A DNA stretch of 64,000 nucleotides. Origin: Anomaloglossus baeobatrachus. Lineage: Eukaryota; Chordata; Amphibia; Anura; Aromobatidae. The stretch is taken from the NCBI RefSeq assembly GCF_048569485.1, contig NC_134357.1:355386709-355450708 (forward strand). The letters run 5' to 3'. Below are positions 1 through 9,610 of the stretch, piece by piece. The position numbers were made by a program, and so were the translations under genes. Each line of letters starts with the position of its first letter. Positions within the stretch are counted from its first letter, which is position 1. Under the pieces are notes generated by a model. That model saw only the letters and a list, made by a program, of their open reading frames with translations, searched no databases and was not told the DNA's origin.

Positions 1-822
1 AGATCCTAAAGTAATTAAGGGGGTCATAATGGTATGGGGGAGACAGATGTGAAAATTTATATTGTGCGTGGTAAGGGGCATGAAGAAGGACACTGCTACT
101 TTAGGCCAAATTCACACATTGCAGATTTTTGGGGGACTTGCGGTGTGAACCCACTGGTCTTGGTGCACTGGACTTTGCTCAGTCAGGACGGTGGTTATAT
201 TCAGACTCTATGTGGTGATATTTGGTCATGGAGTGGCGGCATTATTGTGCAATGTATAGTAGCATTATTGGTTTTGATATGGTGAGTGTTGTTCAGTAAC
301 ACTATATAGTGTGTGTTATTTGGTAATTGTATGGCTATTTTGTCAATGCATTACTAAAAAGAAATGGAGATATTTATAGATCTGTATTATTTTTATGGTG
401 GCAGTAAACGTATCAGTAATGTATCAGTAATTACTGTGAGACACTTTGGTACGTCTATTTTTTAGTACTGTTTATTCTGGAGTTCTTTGGTTTGTTGGCT
501 GCGACTAATTCCACAGTTTGCAAGCATTGCAGTGCTCAGCAAGCGTCAGGTCCTACAATACTCAGCGAATGTAGGGCACTGTTAATTTTGCTGCTGCTGG
601 TTTGTACTTTTCTAAGAGGTTCTTGAAGGTATTCCAGCGTTGTTCTATTCACACCAACAGTACAACGCTGAAATACTGCTATACAGTCGGCCAATTGATG
701 GATCTCCACAGATGTGAGAATGGCCTCTCCTAAGGATAAAACGGGAAACTCTAAAAGTTGAAAAATGCCCTTGATGTTGTGCAGTGGTCTAGTCCGAAAT
801 GACATTTTATTTTACTCCTAAA
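1..822. other. No gene recognised; AT-rich sequence
   Basis: Short open frames on both strands have no recognisable domain, no repeats and no gene-like context. I see no RNA gene and no clear transposon end. It may be unique intergenic sequence or a repeat too old to recognise. Confidence 0.5.
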
Positions 823-933
823 TATCTATCGTATCTATCTATCTATCTATCTATCCATCTATCTATCTATCTATCCATCTATCTATCTATCCCTCTATCT
901 ATCTATCTATCTATCTATCTAGCAATCTATCTA
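823..933. repeat. (ATCT)n tetranucleotide microsatellite
   Basis: About 25 ATCT units with a few point variants (ATCC, CCCT), followed by AT-rich DNA. A simple slipped-strand repeat. The interruptions suggest it is not freshly expanded. Confidence 0.95.
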
Positions 934-1249
934 AATTCACAATTTAATGTTTTTTCCAATATACGCTAATTAATAATTCCTTATCCCTCCTTCACCTCTA
1001 TCAAAGCTTTATTTTTATATTTCCTCTTCGATGTCACTTTGTTTGATAATCCCAGTGCATCCTGGGAGGCTCAAACGAGTCACGATCAGGGGGCAGAAGC
1101 TCCGATCACTGTCGCAGCCTCTGCCCCTTCCCTGAAATGAATTATCAGATGTAGACTGGAGGAGCAGAAGGAGGTATTACTGTGCTGCCTGTATCAGGAA
1201 AAATACAAAAACATTTTTAGTATAATATAAGGAGTGATTTTATTTCTAC

Positions 1250-1290
1250 GCGTTTCAGGAGTCTGAGCCCCCTTCTTCAGGAAAGGTGCA
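1250..1290 (-). ncRNA. Hammerhead-ribozyme-like motif (Penelope type), copy 1
   Basis: Read on the minus strand: CTGAAGA (fits CUGANGA), then an A/GGGG...CTCC stem with a 7-nt loop, then GAAA, then CGCGTA. The final A of GAAA plus CGCGT is the self-complementary word ACGCGT followed by A. This fits a minimal hammerhead whose very short stem III would form between two molecules, with cleavage after GUA. Fit to the family is from memory of Penelope hammerheads; activity is inference. Confidence 0.55.
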
Positions 1291-1302
1291 TCAGAGTGAT
1301 TC

Positions 1303-1341
1303 CTTTCCTGAAGAAGGGGGCTCAGACTCCTGAAATGCATA
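1303..1341 (+). ncRNA. Hammerhead-ribozyme-like motif, copy 2
   Basis: The inverted partner of copy 1: CTGAAGA, the same stem II, GAAA, then TGCATA in place of CGCGTA. ACGCGT has become ATGCAT, so both CpG positions changed yet the word is still self-complementary. Core positions are kept. Confidence 0.5.
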
Positions 1342-2699
1342 GAAATAAAATCACTCCTTATATTATACTAACATTTTTTTGTATTTTTCCTGTCACGGGC
1401 AGCACAGTAATACCTCCTTCTGCTCCTCCAGTCTACATTTGATAAGTCAGAGGACTGGTGCAGCCTATTTCATTGAGTTTGCTTTGGGCAATGTGACTCT
1501 CTCACAACCTTAACAGGTGAGCGTGCTTAGCTTATTTCTACTCTGGTTTTGTTGAAGGATAAGACCCTATTGCGCCTTTTGTTCCATTCTTTTCCTCTTC
1601 TGAAATGAATTGTCATCAGTGATGTCCATTTCAGGGGCTGGACTCATCCCTGCTTTATTGAGTATACGCCAGCTGTCAATTATAATAGATGCTCAGAAGA
1701 ATCTTGTAACTGTGCAGAATTCTTCTCAGTGCACAATGGCAGCACATTCACTTGCCGGCTCTGATTACAAGTAACATGCTGACAATAGACTACACTGTTA
1801 GTGCACATAGTAAGTAAAGAACAAGCAAGCAAGCATAGACAGCGCCTCCCCACAAGTGACGCCACTTCTGACCAGAGCAGGTGAGGGAGTGCACTTTCAT
1901 TGTGCACTGAGAAGAATAGTGCACAGTAACAAGATTCTACTAAGTATCTGTTAGAATTGACAGCTGGTGCAAGCCAAGTAAAACAGGGATTAGCCCGGCC
2001 CCTGAAATGGAGGTCACTGATGATGCTTTGTTTCAGCAAGAGGGTGGAGACTGCAGATTGGCCGCAGTCTCTTCCTCTTAATGACGTTTGAGTATCCCAG
2101 TTCCATTGGGGATTTTCAAACAAAGTGTCATCAGAGATGAAGTAAAAAAAAAAAATAAATAAAGCAGAATAGTGAGGGAAGGAGAGGGAATTTTTCATTA
2201 ATGAATATTAAAAAAAAGATTGGGTTATCATAGAAATTTAGAAGTAAAGTAAAATTTAGTTTCGGACCACCTCAGAGCCAATAAGTATAGGCTGCTTATC
2301 TGGGCTACTGCTTTGTGCTTGCCCCCATGGCCAAAATTTGCCAGCCAGCCCCTGGTTGAGGTGCTGCTTCTTGCTGGTTTGGGGAACCAGCTGCAATTTT
2401 AACAATTGGTTACCCAAACCCGATGAGTATTTGCCCAGTTTTTTACTTCAATATTTGCAGCCAAAACCAGGAGTAGAACAGAACAGAAAAGTATAATAGA
2501 GAAACATCACCACTTATGTATTTTTTTTATTTTTTTACCCACTCCTAGTTTTGGTTTACAAATTATGAGGTAAAAATTACTCAATGTGTGCACGCGGTCT
2601 TAAAGTAACTTTCATACCAGTGTACAAGGCTCTGAATGCTACCCGAAATTTGGTCCTGTACAAGCAATGTCCCTGATTGCCGTGCAGAGTGGGACTTAA

Positions 2700-3183
2700 A
2701 GCCGCTTTACATGCTACGACATCGCTCAAGCGATCTCGTTGGGGTCACGGAATTTGTGACGCATATCCGGCCGCTTTAGTGATGTCGTTGCGTGTGACAC
2801 TTACGTGCGATCAAGAAAGGTCGGAAAATCGTGAATCGTTGACATGCTCCCCTATTCCCAATTATCGTTGCTGCTGCTTGTACGATGTTGTTCCTCGTTC
2901 CTGTCGCAGCACACATCGCTATGTGTGACACCGCAGGAATCAGGAACCTCACCTTACCTGAGGCCACCGGCAATGAGGAAGGAAGGAGGTGGGCGGGATG
3001 TTACGTCCTTAGAAAGGAGGCAGTTCGCCGGTCACAGCGACGTCGCTAGGCAGGTAAGTAGTGTGATGGGTCCGAGCGATTTTGTGCACCACGGGCAGCG
3101 ATTTGCCCGTGACGCACAAACGATGGGGGCGGGTACGCACACTAGCGATATCGGTAACGATATCGCAGCGTGTAAAGTGGCCT
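2700..3183. mobile_element. TWA-target MITE, family M (Harbinger-like)
   Basis: Ends carry AGCCGCTTTACATGC on the left and the inverted AGGCCACTTTACACGC on the right. The interior is a dispersed set of CpG-rich inverted words (CGACATCGCT, GTGACGCAC, GTCACAGCGACGTC) seen in all copies of this family in the window. TAA borders the left side; the right flank is GTA, so the duplication is imperfect here. Non-coding. The PIF/Harbinger assignment rests on 3-bp TAA/TTA duplications at better copies. Confidence 0.7.
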
Positions 3184-3577
3184 GTAGTAGTTGGGCGTCA
3201 TACCATAAAGTCTCGTATATATGAAAAATTTCTGCCTAGACATGGACTTCATCTTCGGGCTTTCATTTTTTAATCCCCTTCTTCCAAGAGCCATAACTTT
3301 AATATTTTTCTGTCTATATGGCCACATGACAGCTTGTTTTTTGGAAGACAAGTTTTAGTTTTGAATGACATTTCACCATACTATGTATTCAAAAATGGGA
3401 AAAAATTCCAAGTGAGGTTAAATGATGAAAAAAATAAAACATTATTCCGCCATTGTTTTTCAGGTTTAGATTTAACTTTGTTCCCAGTATGGTAAAACTA
3501 AAATAATCTGCTAATTTGCTGTCACAGGTCAGTATAATTACGGCAATACCAAACTTCTTATTTTTCTTATATTTTAT
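3184..3577. other. No gene or repeat recognised
   Basis: AT-rich sequence between two MITE copies. Short frames only, with no domain and no clear inverted ends. Nothing further can be supported. Confidence 0.5.
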
Positions 3578-3772
3578 ATATCTCCTATTGGTGTGACATT
3601 ATGAAAATGTCCGACGCTACACAGATCACCGATTTACGACGCTTTTGTGATTGTTTATCGGCGCATCTAGGCTTTACACGTTGCAACGTCGTTACTGGCG
3701 CCAGATGTGCGTCACTTTCGATTTGACCCCGACGATATCGCAGTAGCGATGTCGCAGCGTGCAAAGTACCCC
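3578..3772. mobile_element. Family M MITE, right-half fragment
   Basis: It matches the right part of the copy at 4018-4601 almost word for word (ATCTCCTATTGGTG, ACACAGATCACCGATTTACG, ends in GCAAAGTACCCC) and is followed by TTA. The left half is missing. It belongs to the subfamily whose end reads GGGGTACTTTGCACGC. Confidence 0.75.
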
Positions 3773-3799
3773 TTACTTTTCCTACATTTCGATTGCTTA

Positions 3800-3925
3800 T
3801 AACAGGGTGGGGAACCTCTGGCCCGCGGGACGATGACCTTTCCTGCCGCCCACAGGCAGATTCTCAGGGACCGCAGTGCTGAAGCAGCAGCCATGTCTTG
3901 CTGGCTGCTGGCCCTTTAAACCCTG
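3800..3925. mobile_element. Possible hAT (Charlie-like) fragment
   Basis: Begins CAGGGTGGGGAACCTCTGGC followed by CCGCGGG, a 5' end I recall from vertebrate Charlie-type hAT elements. No matching right end is seen, so this is an old fragment at best. Confidence 0.35.
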
Positions 3926-4017
3926 CACGCAATACATGCCCACCAACCTAGAAGCAGCCCATATATTCTAGGCTCAACTATGCACATGCACCGGAGGACA
4001 TAGTTTGTGGGCAGGGG

Positions 4018-4601
4018 AAGGGGTACTTTGCACGCTGCGACATCGCTGGCATCGGCTAGCGATGCCGAGCGCGATAGTACCCGCCCCCGTCGCACATGCG
4101 ATATCTTGTGATAGCTGCCATTGCGAACATTATCACTACGGCAGCTTCACACGCATTTACCTGCCCTGCAACGTCACTCTGGCCGGCGACCCGCCTCCTT
4201 CCTAAGGGGGTGGGTGGTGCGGCGTCACAGCGACGTCACACGGCAGGCAGCCAATAGAAGCGGAGGGGCGGAGATGAGCGGGACGCAAACATCCCGCCCA
4301 CCTTCTCCCTTCTACATAGCCGGTGGAGGCAGGTAAAGAGATGTTCCTCGCTTCTGCAGCTTCACACACAGCGATGTGTGCTGCTGCAGGAACGAGGAAC
4401 AACATCGTATCTCCTATTGGTGCGAAATTAGAAAAATGACTGACGCTACACAGATCACCGATTTACGTCGCTTTTGCGATCGTTTATGGGCGCATCTAGG
4501 CTTTACACGTTGCAACGTCGTTAACGGCGCCGGATGTGCGTCACTTTTGATTTGACCCCGACGATATAGCAGTAACGATGTCGCAGTGTGCAAAGTACCC
4601 C
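4018..4601. mobile_element. Family M MITE, GGGGTACTTTGCACGC subfamily
   Basis: Inverted ends GGGGTACTTTGCACGCTGCG and its complement near 4585-4601; the right flank is TAA and the left flank is GAA (one mismatch to a TAA duplication). The interior carries the family's GACGTC/GACGTCAC palindromes and a central hairpin near 4340-4400. Non-coding. Confidence 0.75.
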
Positions 4602-4685
4602 TAAAACTGCAATGTGCTCTCGTCCCACAGAAGAAGAGCTGCTGCCCTAGCGTCACTGAGGTTTGGACCCCTGGCCTGTCTGGGC

Positions 4686-5023
4686 TAGTGATGGGCAGTC
4701 CAACTCTTTTGGTGATCCAGTTCCTATAGCTCCGCTCACCAAAAAGAGCTGGTTCTTTTAGATCCTTCATGGATACCTCTTAAATGTGTTCTCTGCAGGT
4801 GAACACATATTTGATCTTGTGTTAACGCCACCGAAACCATGCCCACCTAAGTTGCTGAGTAGGCTGGGTTTGTTCAAGTGGGTTTCACCCGCCCACCCAA
4901 AATTTTAAGCCCAGTGAGAGCCGTGAAGAGAATTTAGTGGCTCTCACTGGGGATATGGCTCCTGTCAGTCACAGCAGGGAGCTGGATCTTTGTGTCAAAT
5001 CGTTCGCGACCGACACATCACTA
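4686..5023. mobile_element. Short non-autonomous hAT element with perfect 8-bp target duplication
   Basis: Flanked on both sides by GTCTGGGC (4678-4685 and 5024-5031), the 8-bp duplication expected for hAT. Ends are TAGTGATGGGC on the left and inverted TAGTGATGTGTCGG on the right. At 338 bp it has no transposase and depended on an autonomous partner. A perfect duplication suggests a fairly recent insertion. Similar ends occur at 54127-58519. Confidence 0.85.
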
Positions 5024-5044
5024 GTCTGGGCCCCTTCAGTGTCT

Positions 5045-5088
5045 CCATGGCTGTGTGCGTTCCTCTGCAGCCTCCCCAGGGCTGTGTG
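5045..5088. repeat. Left remnant of the GC-rich minisatellite
   Basis: One and a half units of the array that continues at 8752: GTGTGCGTTCCTCTGCAGCC, then CTCCCCAGGGCTGTGTG. An LTR element with TGTG on both sides separates it from the main array, so the two were one array before that insertion. Confidence 0.8.
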
Positions 5089-5355
5089 TGTGGCGCCCCT
5101 GAGGCTCAGTCGCCACAGGGAATTGCATCTGGCTTAAGATTGTAATTCTCTCACAGGTGAGAAGAGGTTAACCACTGGTTTCTACAACTTACACAGAACA
5201 TCTAGCATGAGTCACCACATACAGGGAGTCATTCCAGAGGGTGGGGGCTGCTTTTCAGTGAGTGAGTTGAAAAACTCAAACAGTTTGGCTACATGCGCAC
5301 GCTGCTTTTTTTCGTGTTCACAAACTGCAGCCAAAACTGCAGCCAAAACTGCAAA

Positions 5356-5582
5356 ATGGAGAGGAAGGATCCAGCACAAATTCCTTGTTGATAAAAAGTT
5401 TTTCTTATTCTTTATTGAAGTTTTAAAAGCAAAAACAAAAGGAGACCGAAGATGGGAAACATACATTAAAGCATGGGTGCTCTTAACGCGTTTCGGACTT
5501 TAAATAAAAACAAACTAAGTCCTTAATCATAAGTGACCCATACTGTGCAGAGTACTGCTCTTATAGACTGACTAACAAGCTC
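5356..5582 (-). mobile_element. Penelope-like end with hammerhead-like motif, copy 3
   Basis: On the minus strand, a stem of GGACTT...AAGTCC with a long loop is followed by GAAACGCGTT, preceded by CTTATGA where CUGANGA is expected (one mismatch). Downstream is a T/A-rich block and an end reading GGATCCAGCAC on the plus strand, the same layout as at 39766. ACGCGT plus T is again self-complementary plus a cleavable H base. Non-coding remnant. Confidence 0.5.
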
Positions 5583-5585
5583 TAA

Positions 5586-5815
5586 AGCTGGTGTCACACA
5601 TAACGACGACGACAACGACGTCGCTGCCACGCCACCACCCTCCGTGACGCCGCAGCGACGTCCCGTCGCTGTCGCTGTGTGTGACATCCAGCAACGACCT
5701 GGCCCCTGCTGTGAGGTCGCCGGCCGTTGCTGAATGTCCAGCTTCATTTTTTGGTCGTCACTCTCCCGCTGTGACACACACATCGCTGTGTGTGACAGCG
5801 AGAGAGCGACGAAAT
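5586..5815. mobile_element. Family F MITE, left-half fragment
   Basis: Starts after TAA and matches the left third of the element at 31004-31692 (shared TGTGACATCCAGCAACGACC-like stretch, CTGGCCCCTGCTGTGAGGTC, TCTCCCGCTGTGA). The right end is absent. Confidence 0.7.
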
Positions 5816-6009
5816 GAAAACTGCCAAAACTGCACCTTGTCAGAGAGAGCCTGGAAATGTCACAAAAAAATGTAGGTGCTTTTTTGGTGCATTTTTGCTG
5901 CTTTTTTGGTGCGTTTTTGGCTGCAGTTTTGTCAACAATTGTTTCATGTATTTTTCAGTTCAAACAAGCCCATAAAGCTTGTTGAATTGAAAAAAAAAAA
6001 AATTAGAAA

Positions 6010-6620
6010 TAAATAAATAATTAAAAAAAACTGGCGTGCAGTCCCCCCCAATTTTAATGCCAGCCAGATAAAACCATACGGCTGAAGGCTGGTATTCTCA
6101 GGATGGGGAGCCCCACGTTATGGGGAGCCCCACAGCCTAACAATATCAGTCAGCAGCCGCCCAGAATTGCCGCATACATTAGATGCGACAGTTCTGGGAC
6201 TGTACCCGGCTCTTCCTGATTTGCCCTGGTGCGTTGGCAAATCGGGGTAATAAGGAGTTATTGGCAGCCCATAGCTGCCAATAAGTCCTAGATTAATCAT
6301 GTCAGGCGTCTATGAGACACCCTCCATGATTAATCTGTAAATTACAGTAAATAAACACACATACCCGAAAAATCCTTTATTAGAAATAAAAAACACAAAC
6401 ACATTCCCTCATTACCAATTTATTAACCCCGACAAAGCCCTCCATGTCCGGCGTAATCCAGCATGCTCCAGCGTCGCATCCAGCGCTGCTGCATGCAGGT
6501 GACCGGAGAAGCAGCAGACACCGCCGCTCCGGTCACCTCCATGCAGCTAATGAAGGCAGCCGCGCGATCAGCCGAGCTGTCACCGAGGTTACCCGCGGCC
6601 ACCGCTGAATCTAGCGGTGG
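6010..6620. repeat. Shared internal module B, copy 1
   Basis: Starts with a poly-A/AAATAAATAA tract and CCCCCCAATTTTAATGCCAG, then CCAGCCTAACAATATCAGTC, AATAAGGAGTTATTGGCAGC, and ends near a GGTGACCGGAG box and the GAGCTGTCAC box. Near-identical copies lie inside other elements at 46480-47100 and 57140-57720, and a diverged one at 55650-56420. Not coding: the longest frame is about 60 codons. A mobile internal cassette is the simplest reading. Confidence 0.75.
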
Positions 6621-6663
6621 CCGCGAGTAACCTCAGTGACAGCTCAGCTGATCGCGCTACTGC

Positions 6664-6782
6664 GTGGAGCCGGCAGGAGCGTGGAGCCGGCAGGAGCGTG
6701 GAGCCGGCAGGAGCGTGGAGCCGGCAGGAGCGTGGAGCCGGCAGGAGCTTGGAGCCGGCAGGAGCGTGGAGCCGGCAGGAGC
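6664..6782. repeat. 17-bp GC-rich minisatellite
   Basis: Seven tandem copies of GTGGAGCCGGCAGGAGC, nearly identical. Because 17 is not a multiple of 3 and the unit has no stop in any forward frame, it gives repetitive open frames that should not be read as protein. Confidence 0.9.
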
Positions 6783-6827
6783 GTGGAGGACGGCACTTTC
6801 AGCGGCGGTGGCAGTGAGAGGGGTCCA

Positions 6828-7205
6828 TCATCTCCCCTGTGTGTGCACGCTGGGGACAGCGGTACTTCAGGGAACACGTGGAGGACAGGACTATCAGCGG
6901 CGGCGGCAGCGAGAGGGGGATGGACGTTGGCAGCTGAAAACATTGATTTTTCCCTCTCGCTGCCGCCGCCGCTGATAGTCCCGTCCTCCACATCATCTCC
7001 CCTGTGCGTGCACGCTGGGGACAGTCGTACTTCGGGGAACACGTGGAGGACGGGACTATCAGCGGCGGCAGCAGCGAGAGGGAAAAATCAATGTTTTCAG
7101 CTGACAATGTCCATCCCCCTCTCGCTGCCACCGCTGATAGTCCCGTCCTCCACATCATCTTCCCTGGGGACAGCGGTACTTCGGGGAACACGTGGAGGAC
7201 GGGAC
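6828..7205. repeat. Alternating direct and inverted array of a GC-rich block
   Basis: A block of about 100 bp containing GTGGAGGACGGGACTATCAG and a CGGCGGCAGCGAGAGGG tract appears alternately forward and reversed at least four times, joined by AACATTGATTTTTCCCTCTC and its complement. Each neighbouring pair can form a strong hairpin. It lies inside the DNA transposon at 5287-7574. Confidence 0.8.
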
Positions 7206-7574
7206 GGGACCACTTGCCTGACCTCACTTCCTGACAAATCACCTGCGTTTTTGCTAGCAAAAACGCAGGTAAAAGGCAGGTAAAATGCACCACTTGTGAT
7301 TAGCATGCATTTTTCCTGCGTTTTTGATGCCCTCATTGATTTCAATGGGTGACAAATGTTGACAAAAACGCAGGAAGAATGAACATGCTGCATTTTTTTT
7401 GTCACAAACTTTTGACAAAAAAAAACGCTGACAAATAAACTGCAATGTGCGCATGACAAATCTGACTTCTCATAGACTTTGCTGGGAAGTCAGATGTCAG
7501 AAAGTTCAGCTGACAAAACTGCAGCCAAAAAAGCAGCAAAAAAGCAGGAAAAAAAGCAGCGTGCGCATGTAGCC

Positions 7575-8740
7575 TTTCACTTCAGAGAGAGAACAGTCTG
7601 AGACAGCGATGGAGCAACAGGTCCCCTGGGGGAGAGTGCTACATCCTGCTCCCGGGATGCATGCTTAAGAACTATCACCGGCAAGGAGGAAAGAGTGCCA
7701 GAACATCATGGGAGTTGTAGTACCACAGCCACTATAGAGAGTGCTTCACAGAGCGTCTATAGATATGACCGGCCAGACTGAAAAAGGATGAGAGACAGAG
7801 GCGACCGGTGGAGATGGTGAGAGAGAGGAGGAGACATGGCAGCTGAGGTCGAGCCTAACTATTCCCACAGTGCCAGTGCAAGTTGGGGTGCAGAGCCCTC
7901 GGTTGGGGACAACTTCACGGACTCTAACAAATCTGCAGGAGATGGGGATTTCATGTACCATCGTCCACTACCCACTTTCCTGGAGCACAGTGACATATAG
8001 GATCCAGGGTCGGGTTTACAACCAGACCCCACGGCGAGGACGCGTCACCTGCATACAGGACGGGACACTTAACACGGACAGCGGGCATCCCAAGTTGCTT
8101 CAGGCCACGGGGAGCCACGAGTCAGCACAAGGAGGAAGGTCTCACACATTTCCACAGACACCGGTAATTGCCTCTGATTTATCCAGGACCGGCTGGAGTC
8201 CATCCATGACGGCAGAGAGCAGCACCTCCGGGGCACCTTAAGAACTGTGAGTAAAACGAACTTTGAACCATAGCCCCGGTGTTGTCCTTGTCATTGTCGG
8301 GACCGCCGCCCCGCACTTTGGCGCCGTCAGCTGTCCCCACCGTACTCATCCTCCCTGAGGCTCGCTCCACCTCTGGGGAGCTAGACTATCTGGGCTGCGT
8401 TAACATCAGCCCTGGAGGAGAGCAACATCTCACAGCGGTGGCTAATCCCTGGCCGCACACCATGGGTGGCGCTGCAAAGCATCCCCCGTCCCCATCCAAC
8501 ACCGCTCCTGGGAGAGGAAAAGTTGCAGGAAGGCATCGGCAGCTGAGACCCTAGTCACCACTGCAACCGGTGACGCTCTACAGGGACCCTTTACCCTCCT
8601 GCCATCCCCCTTTTTACACCGGACACCTTGCACCCACTTGTTTGTCTTTACATTTAGTCTTTACACGGAGCCGGGTCAGGCCAGTGACAGCAACCCCACT
8701 AAACCACTGGCCCGGTAACGAGTAACCCCTGAGGCCCCAT
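7575..8740. other. Right body of the solo LTR; no gene
   Basis: Non-repetitive sequence continuing the LTR at 5089 after the nested transposon. Open frames of up to about 123 codons lack any known domain. No gene is supported. Confidence 0.5.
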
Positions 8741-8751
8741 GAGGCGCTACA

Positions 8752-9610
8752 TGTGCGCTCCTCTGCCGCCTCCCCAGGGCTGTGTGCGCTCCTCTGCAGC
8801 CTCCCCAGGGCTGTGTGCGCTCCTCTGCAGCCTCCCCAGGCTGTGTGCTCTCCTCTGCAGCCTCCCCAGGGCTGTGTGCGCTACTCTGCAGCCTCTCCAG
8901 GGCTGTGTGTGCTCCTCTGTAGCCTCCCCAGGGCTGTGTGCGCTCCTCTGCAGCCTCCCCAGGACTGTGTGTGCTCCTGTGCAGCCTCCCCAGGCCTCTG
9001 TGTGCTCCTCTCCAGCCTTCCTAGGGCTGTGTGCGCTCCTCTGCAGCCTCCCCAGGATTCTGTGCGCTCCTCTGCAGCCTCTCCAGGATTCTGTGCGCTC
9101 CTCTGCTGCCTCCCCAGGTCCTCTGTGCACTCCTCCACAGCCTCCCCAGGCCTCTGTGCACTCCTCCACAGCATCCCAATGCCTCTATGCGCTCCTCTGC
9201 TGCCTCCCCAGGCCTCTGTGCGTTCCTTGCAGCCTCCCCAGGCCTCTGTGCACCCCTCTAGCCTCCCCAGGGCTCTGTGTGTTCCTCCAGAGCTGTGTGT
9301 GCTCATGCAGCCTCCCCAGGGCTGTGTGTGCTCATGCAGCCTCCCCAGGGCTGTGTGTGCTCATGCAGCCTCCCCAGGGCTGTGTGTGCTCATGCAGCCT
9401 CCCCAGGGCTGTGTGTGCTCATGTAGCCTCCCCAGGGCTGTGTGTTCTCATGCAGTTTCCCCAGGGCTGTGTGTTCCGCTGCAGTCTTCCCAGGGCTATG
9501 TGTGCCCCTCCAGCCTCCCCAGGCCTCTGTGTGTTCCCCTTCAGCCTCCTCAGCCCTGTGTGTGCCCCTCCAGCCTCCCCAGGCTTGTATGTGCCCCCCA
9601 GTGCAGTATA
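8752..9610. repeat. GC-rich minisatellite, 31-bp then 29-bp units
   Basis: About 28 tandem units of the type GCCTCCCCAGGGCTGTGTGC plus GCTCCTCTGCA. The period is 31 bp on the left and 29 bp near 9290-9450, where CTCATGCAG replaces GCTCCTCTGCAG and units are most alike. Units become irregular toward 9600. Frames of about 300 codons here are repeat artefacts with a 30-residue-like periodicity in several frames. Confidence 0.92.

Larger units (their letters stand above)
1148..1440. mobile_element. Head-to-head pair of Penelope-like element ends
   Basis: Two copies of the same roughly 140-bp end lie in inverted orientation (1148-1291 and about 1295-1439) with almost no spacer. Each runs from TGTAGACTGGAGGAGCAGAA through AGGAGTGATTTTATTTCT into a hammerhead-like core. 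Penelope-like retroelements are known for inverted or tandem partial copies and for hammerhead motifs in their terminal repeats, so I assign the pair there. No reverse transcriptase or GIY-YIG endonuclease remains. The two arms differ at only a few sites. Confidence 0.6.
958..2215. mobile_element. Foldback DNA transposon with long inverted arms
   Basis: The left end (about 958-1110) and right end (about 2070-2215) are inverted copies of each other: each has a T-rich block, then CACTTTGTTTGA, then a tract around the word CTCAAACG. Further in, 1600-1790 pairs with about 1850-2035 (shared words CATTTCAGGGGC, TTGACAGCTGG, GTGCACTGAGAAGAAT). The whole is therefore a long imperfect hairpin with no coding capacity. 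The arms are well diverged, so it is old. A Penelope-like pair sits in the left half. Superfamily is not clear because I cannot fix the exact termini or target duplication. Confidence 0.7.
5287..7574. mobile_element. Composite DNA transposon with GGCTACATGCGCACGCTGC ends
   Basis: Exact 19-bp inverted ends GGCTACATGCGCACGCTGC, followed on both sides by runs built from CTGCAGCCAAAA and GCTTTTTT. No transposase frame. The interior holds a Penelope-like insertion (about 5356-5582), a truncated MITE (5586-5815), the shared module B (about 6010-6620), a 17-bp minisatellite and an alternating inverted array. Superfamily is uncertain; TTT borders both ends but this is too weak to name a duplication. 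Confidence 0.7.
5089..8751. mobile_element. Solo LTR fossil inserted in a minisatellite (LTR family D)
   Basis: Termini TGTGGCGCCCC...GGCGCTACA are flanked by TGTG at 5085-5088 and 8752-8755. The short first block matches the inverted end of the LTR-derived sequence near 21852 (both have TGTGGCGCCC then GTCGCCACA), giving the family link. Net length without the DNA transposon at 5287-7574 is about 1.4 kb, in the range of the other LTRs here. No internal coding part is seen. Ty3/Gypsy-type origin is inferred from the window's related copies. Fossil; older than the DNA transposon inside it. Because the host is itself TG-rich, chance agreement of the TGTG flank is possible. Confidence 0.6.

Noticed and set aside
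6636-7293. Frames of 100-215 codons in a GC-rich stretch
   Set aside because: They cross the 17-bp minisatellite and the alternating inverted array; no domain and mirror-image content on the two strands.
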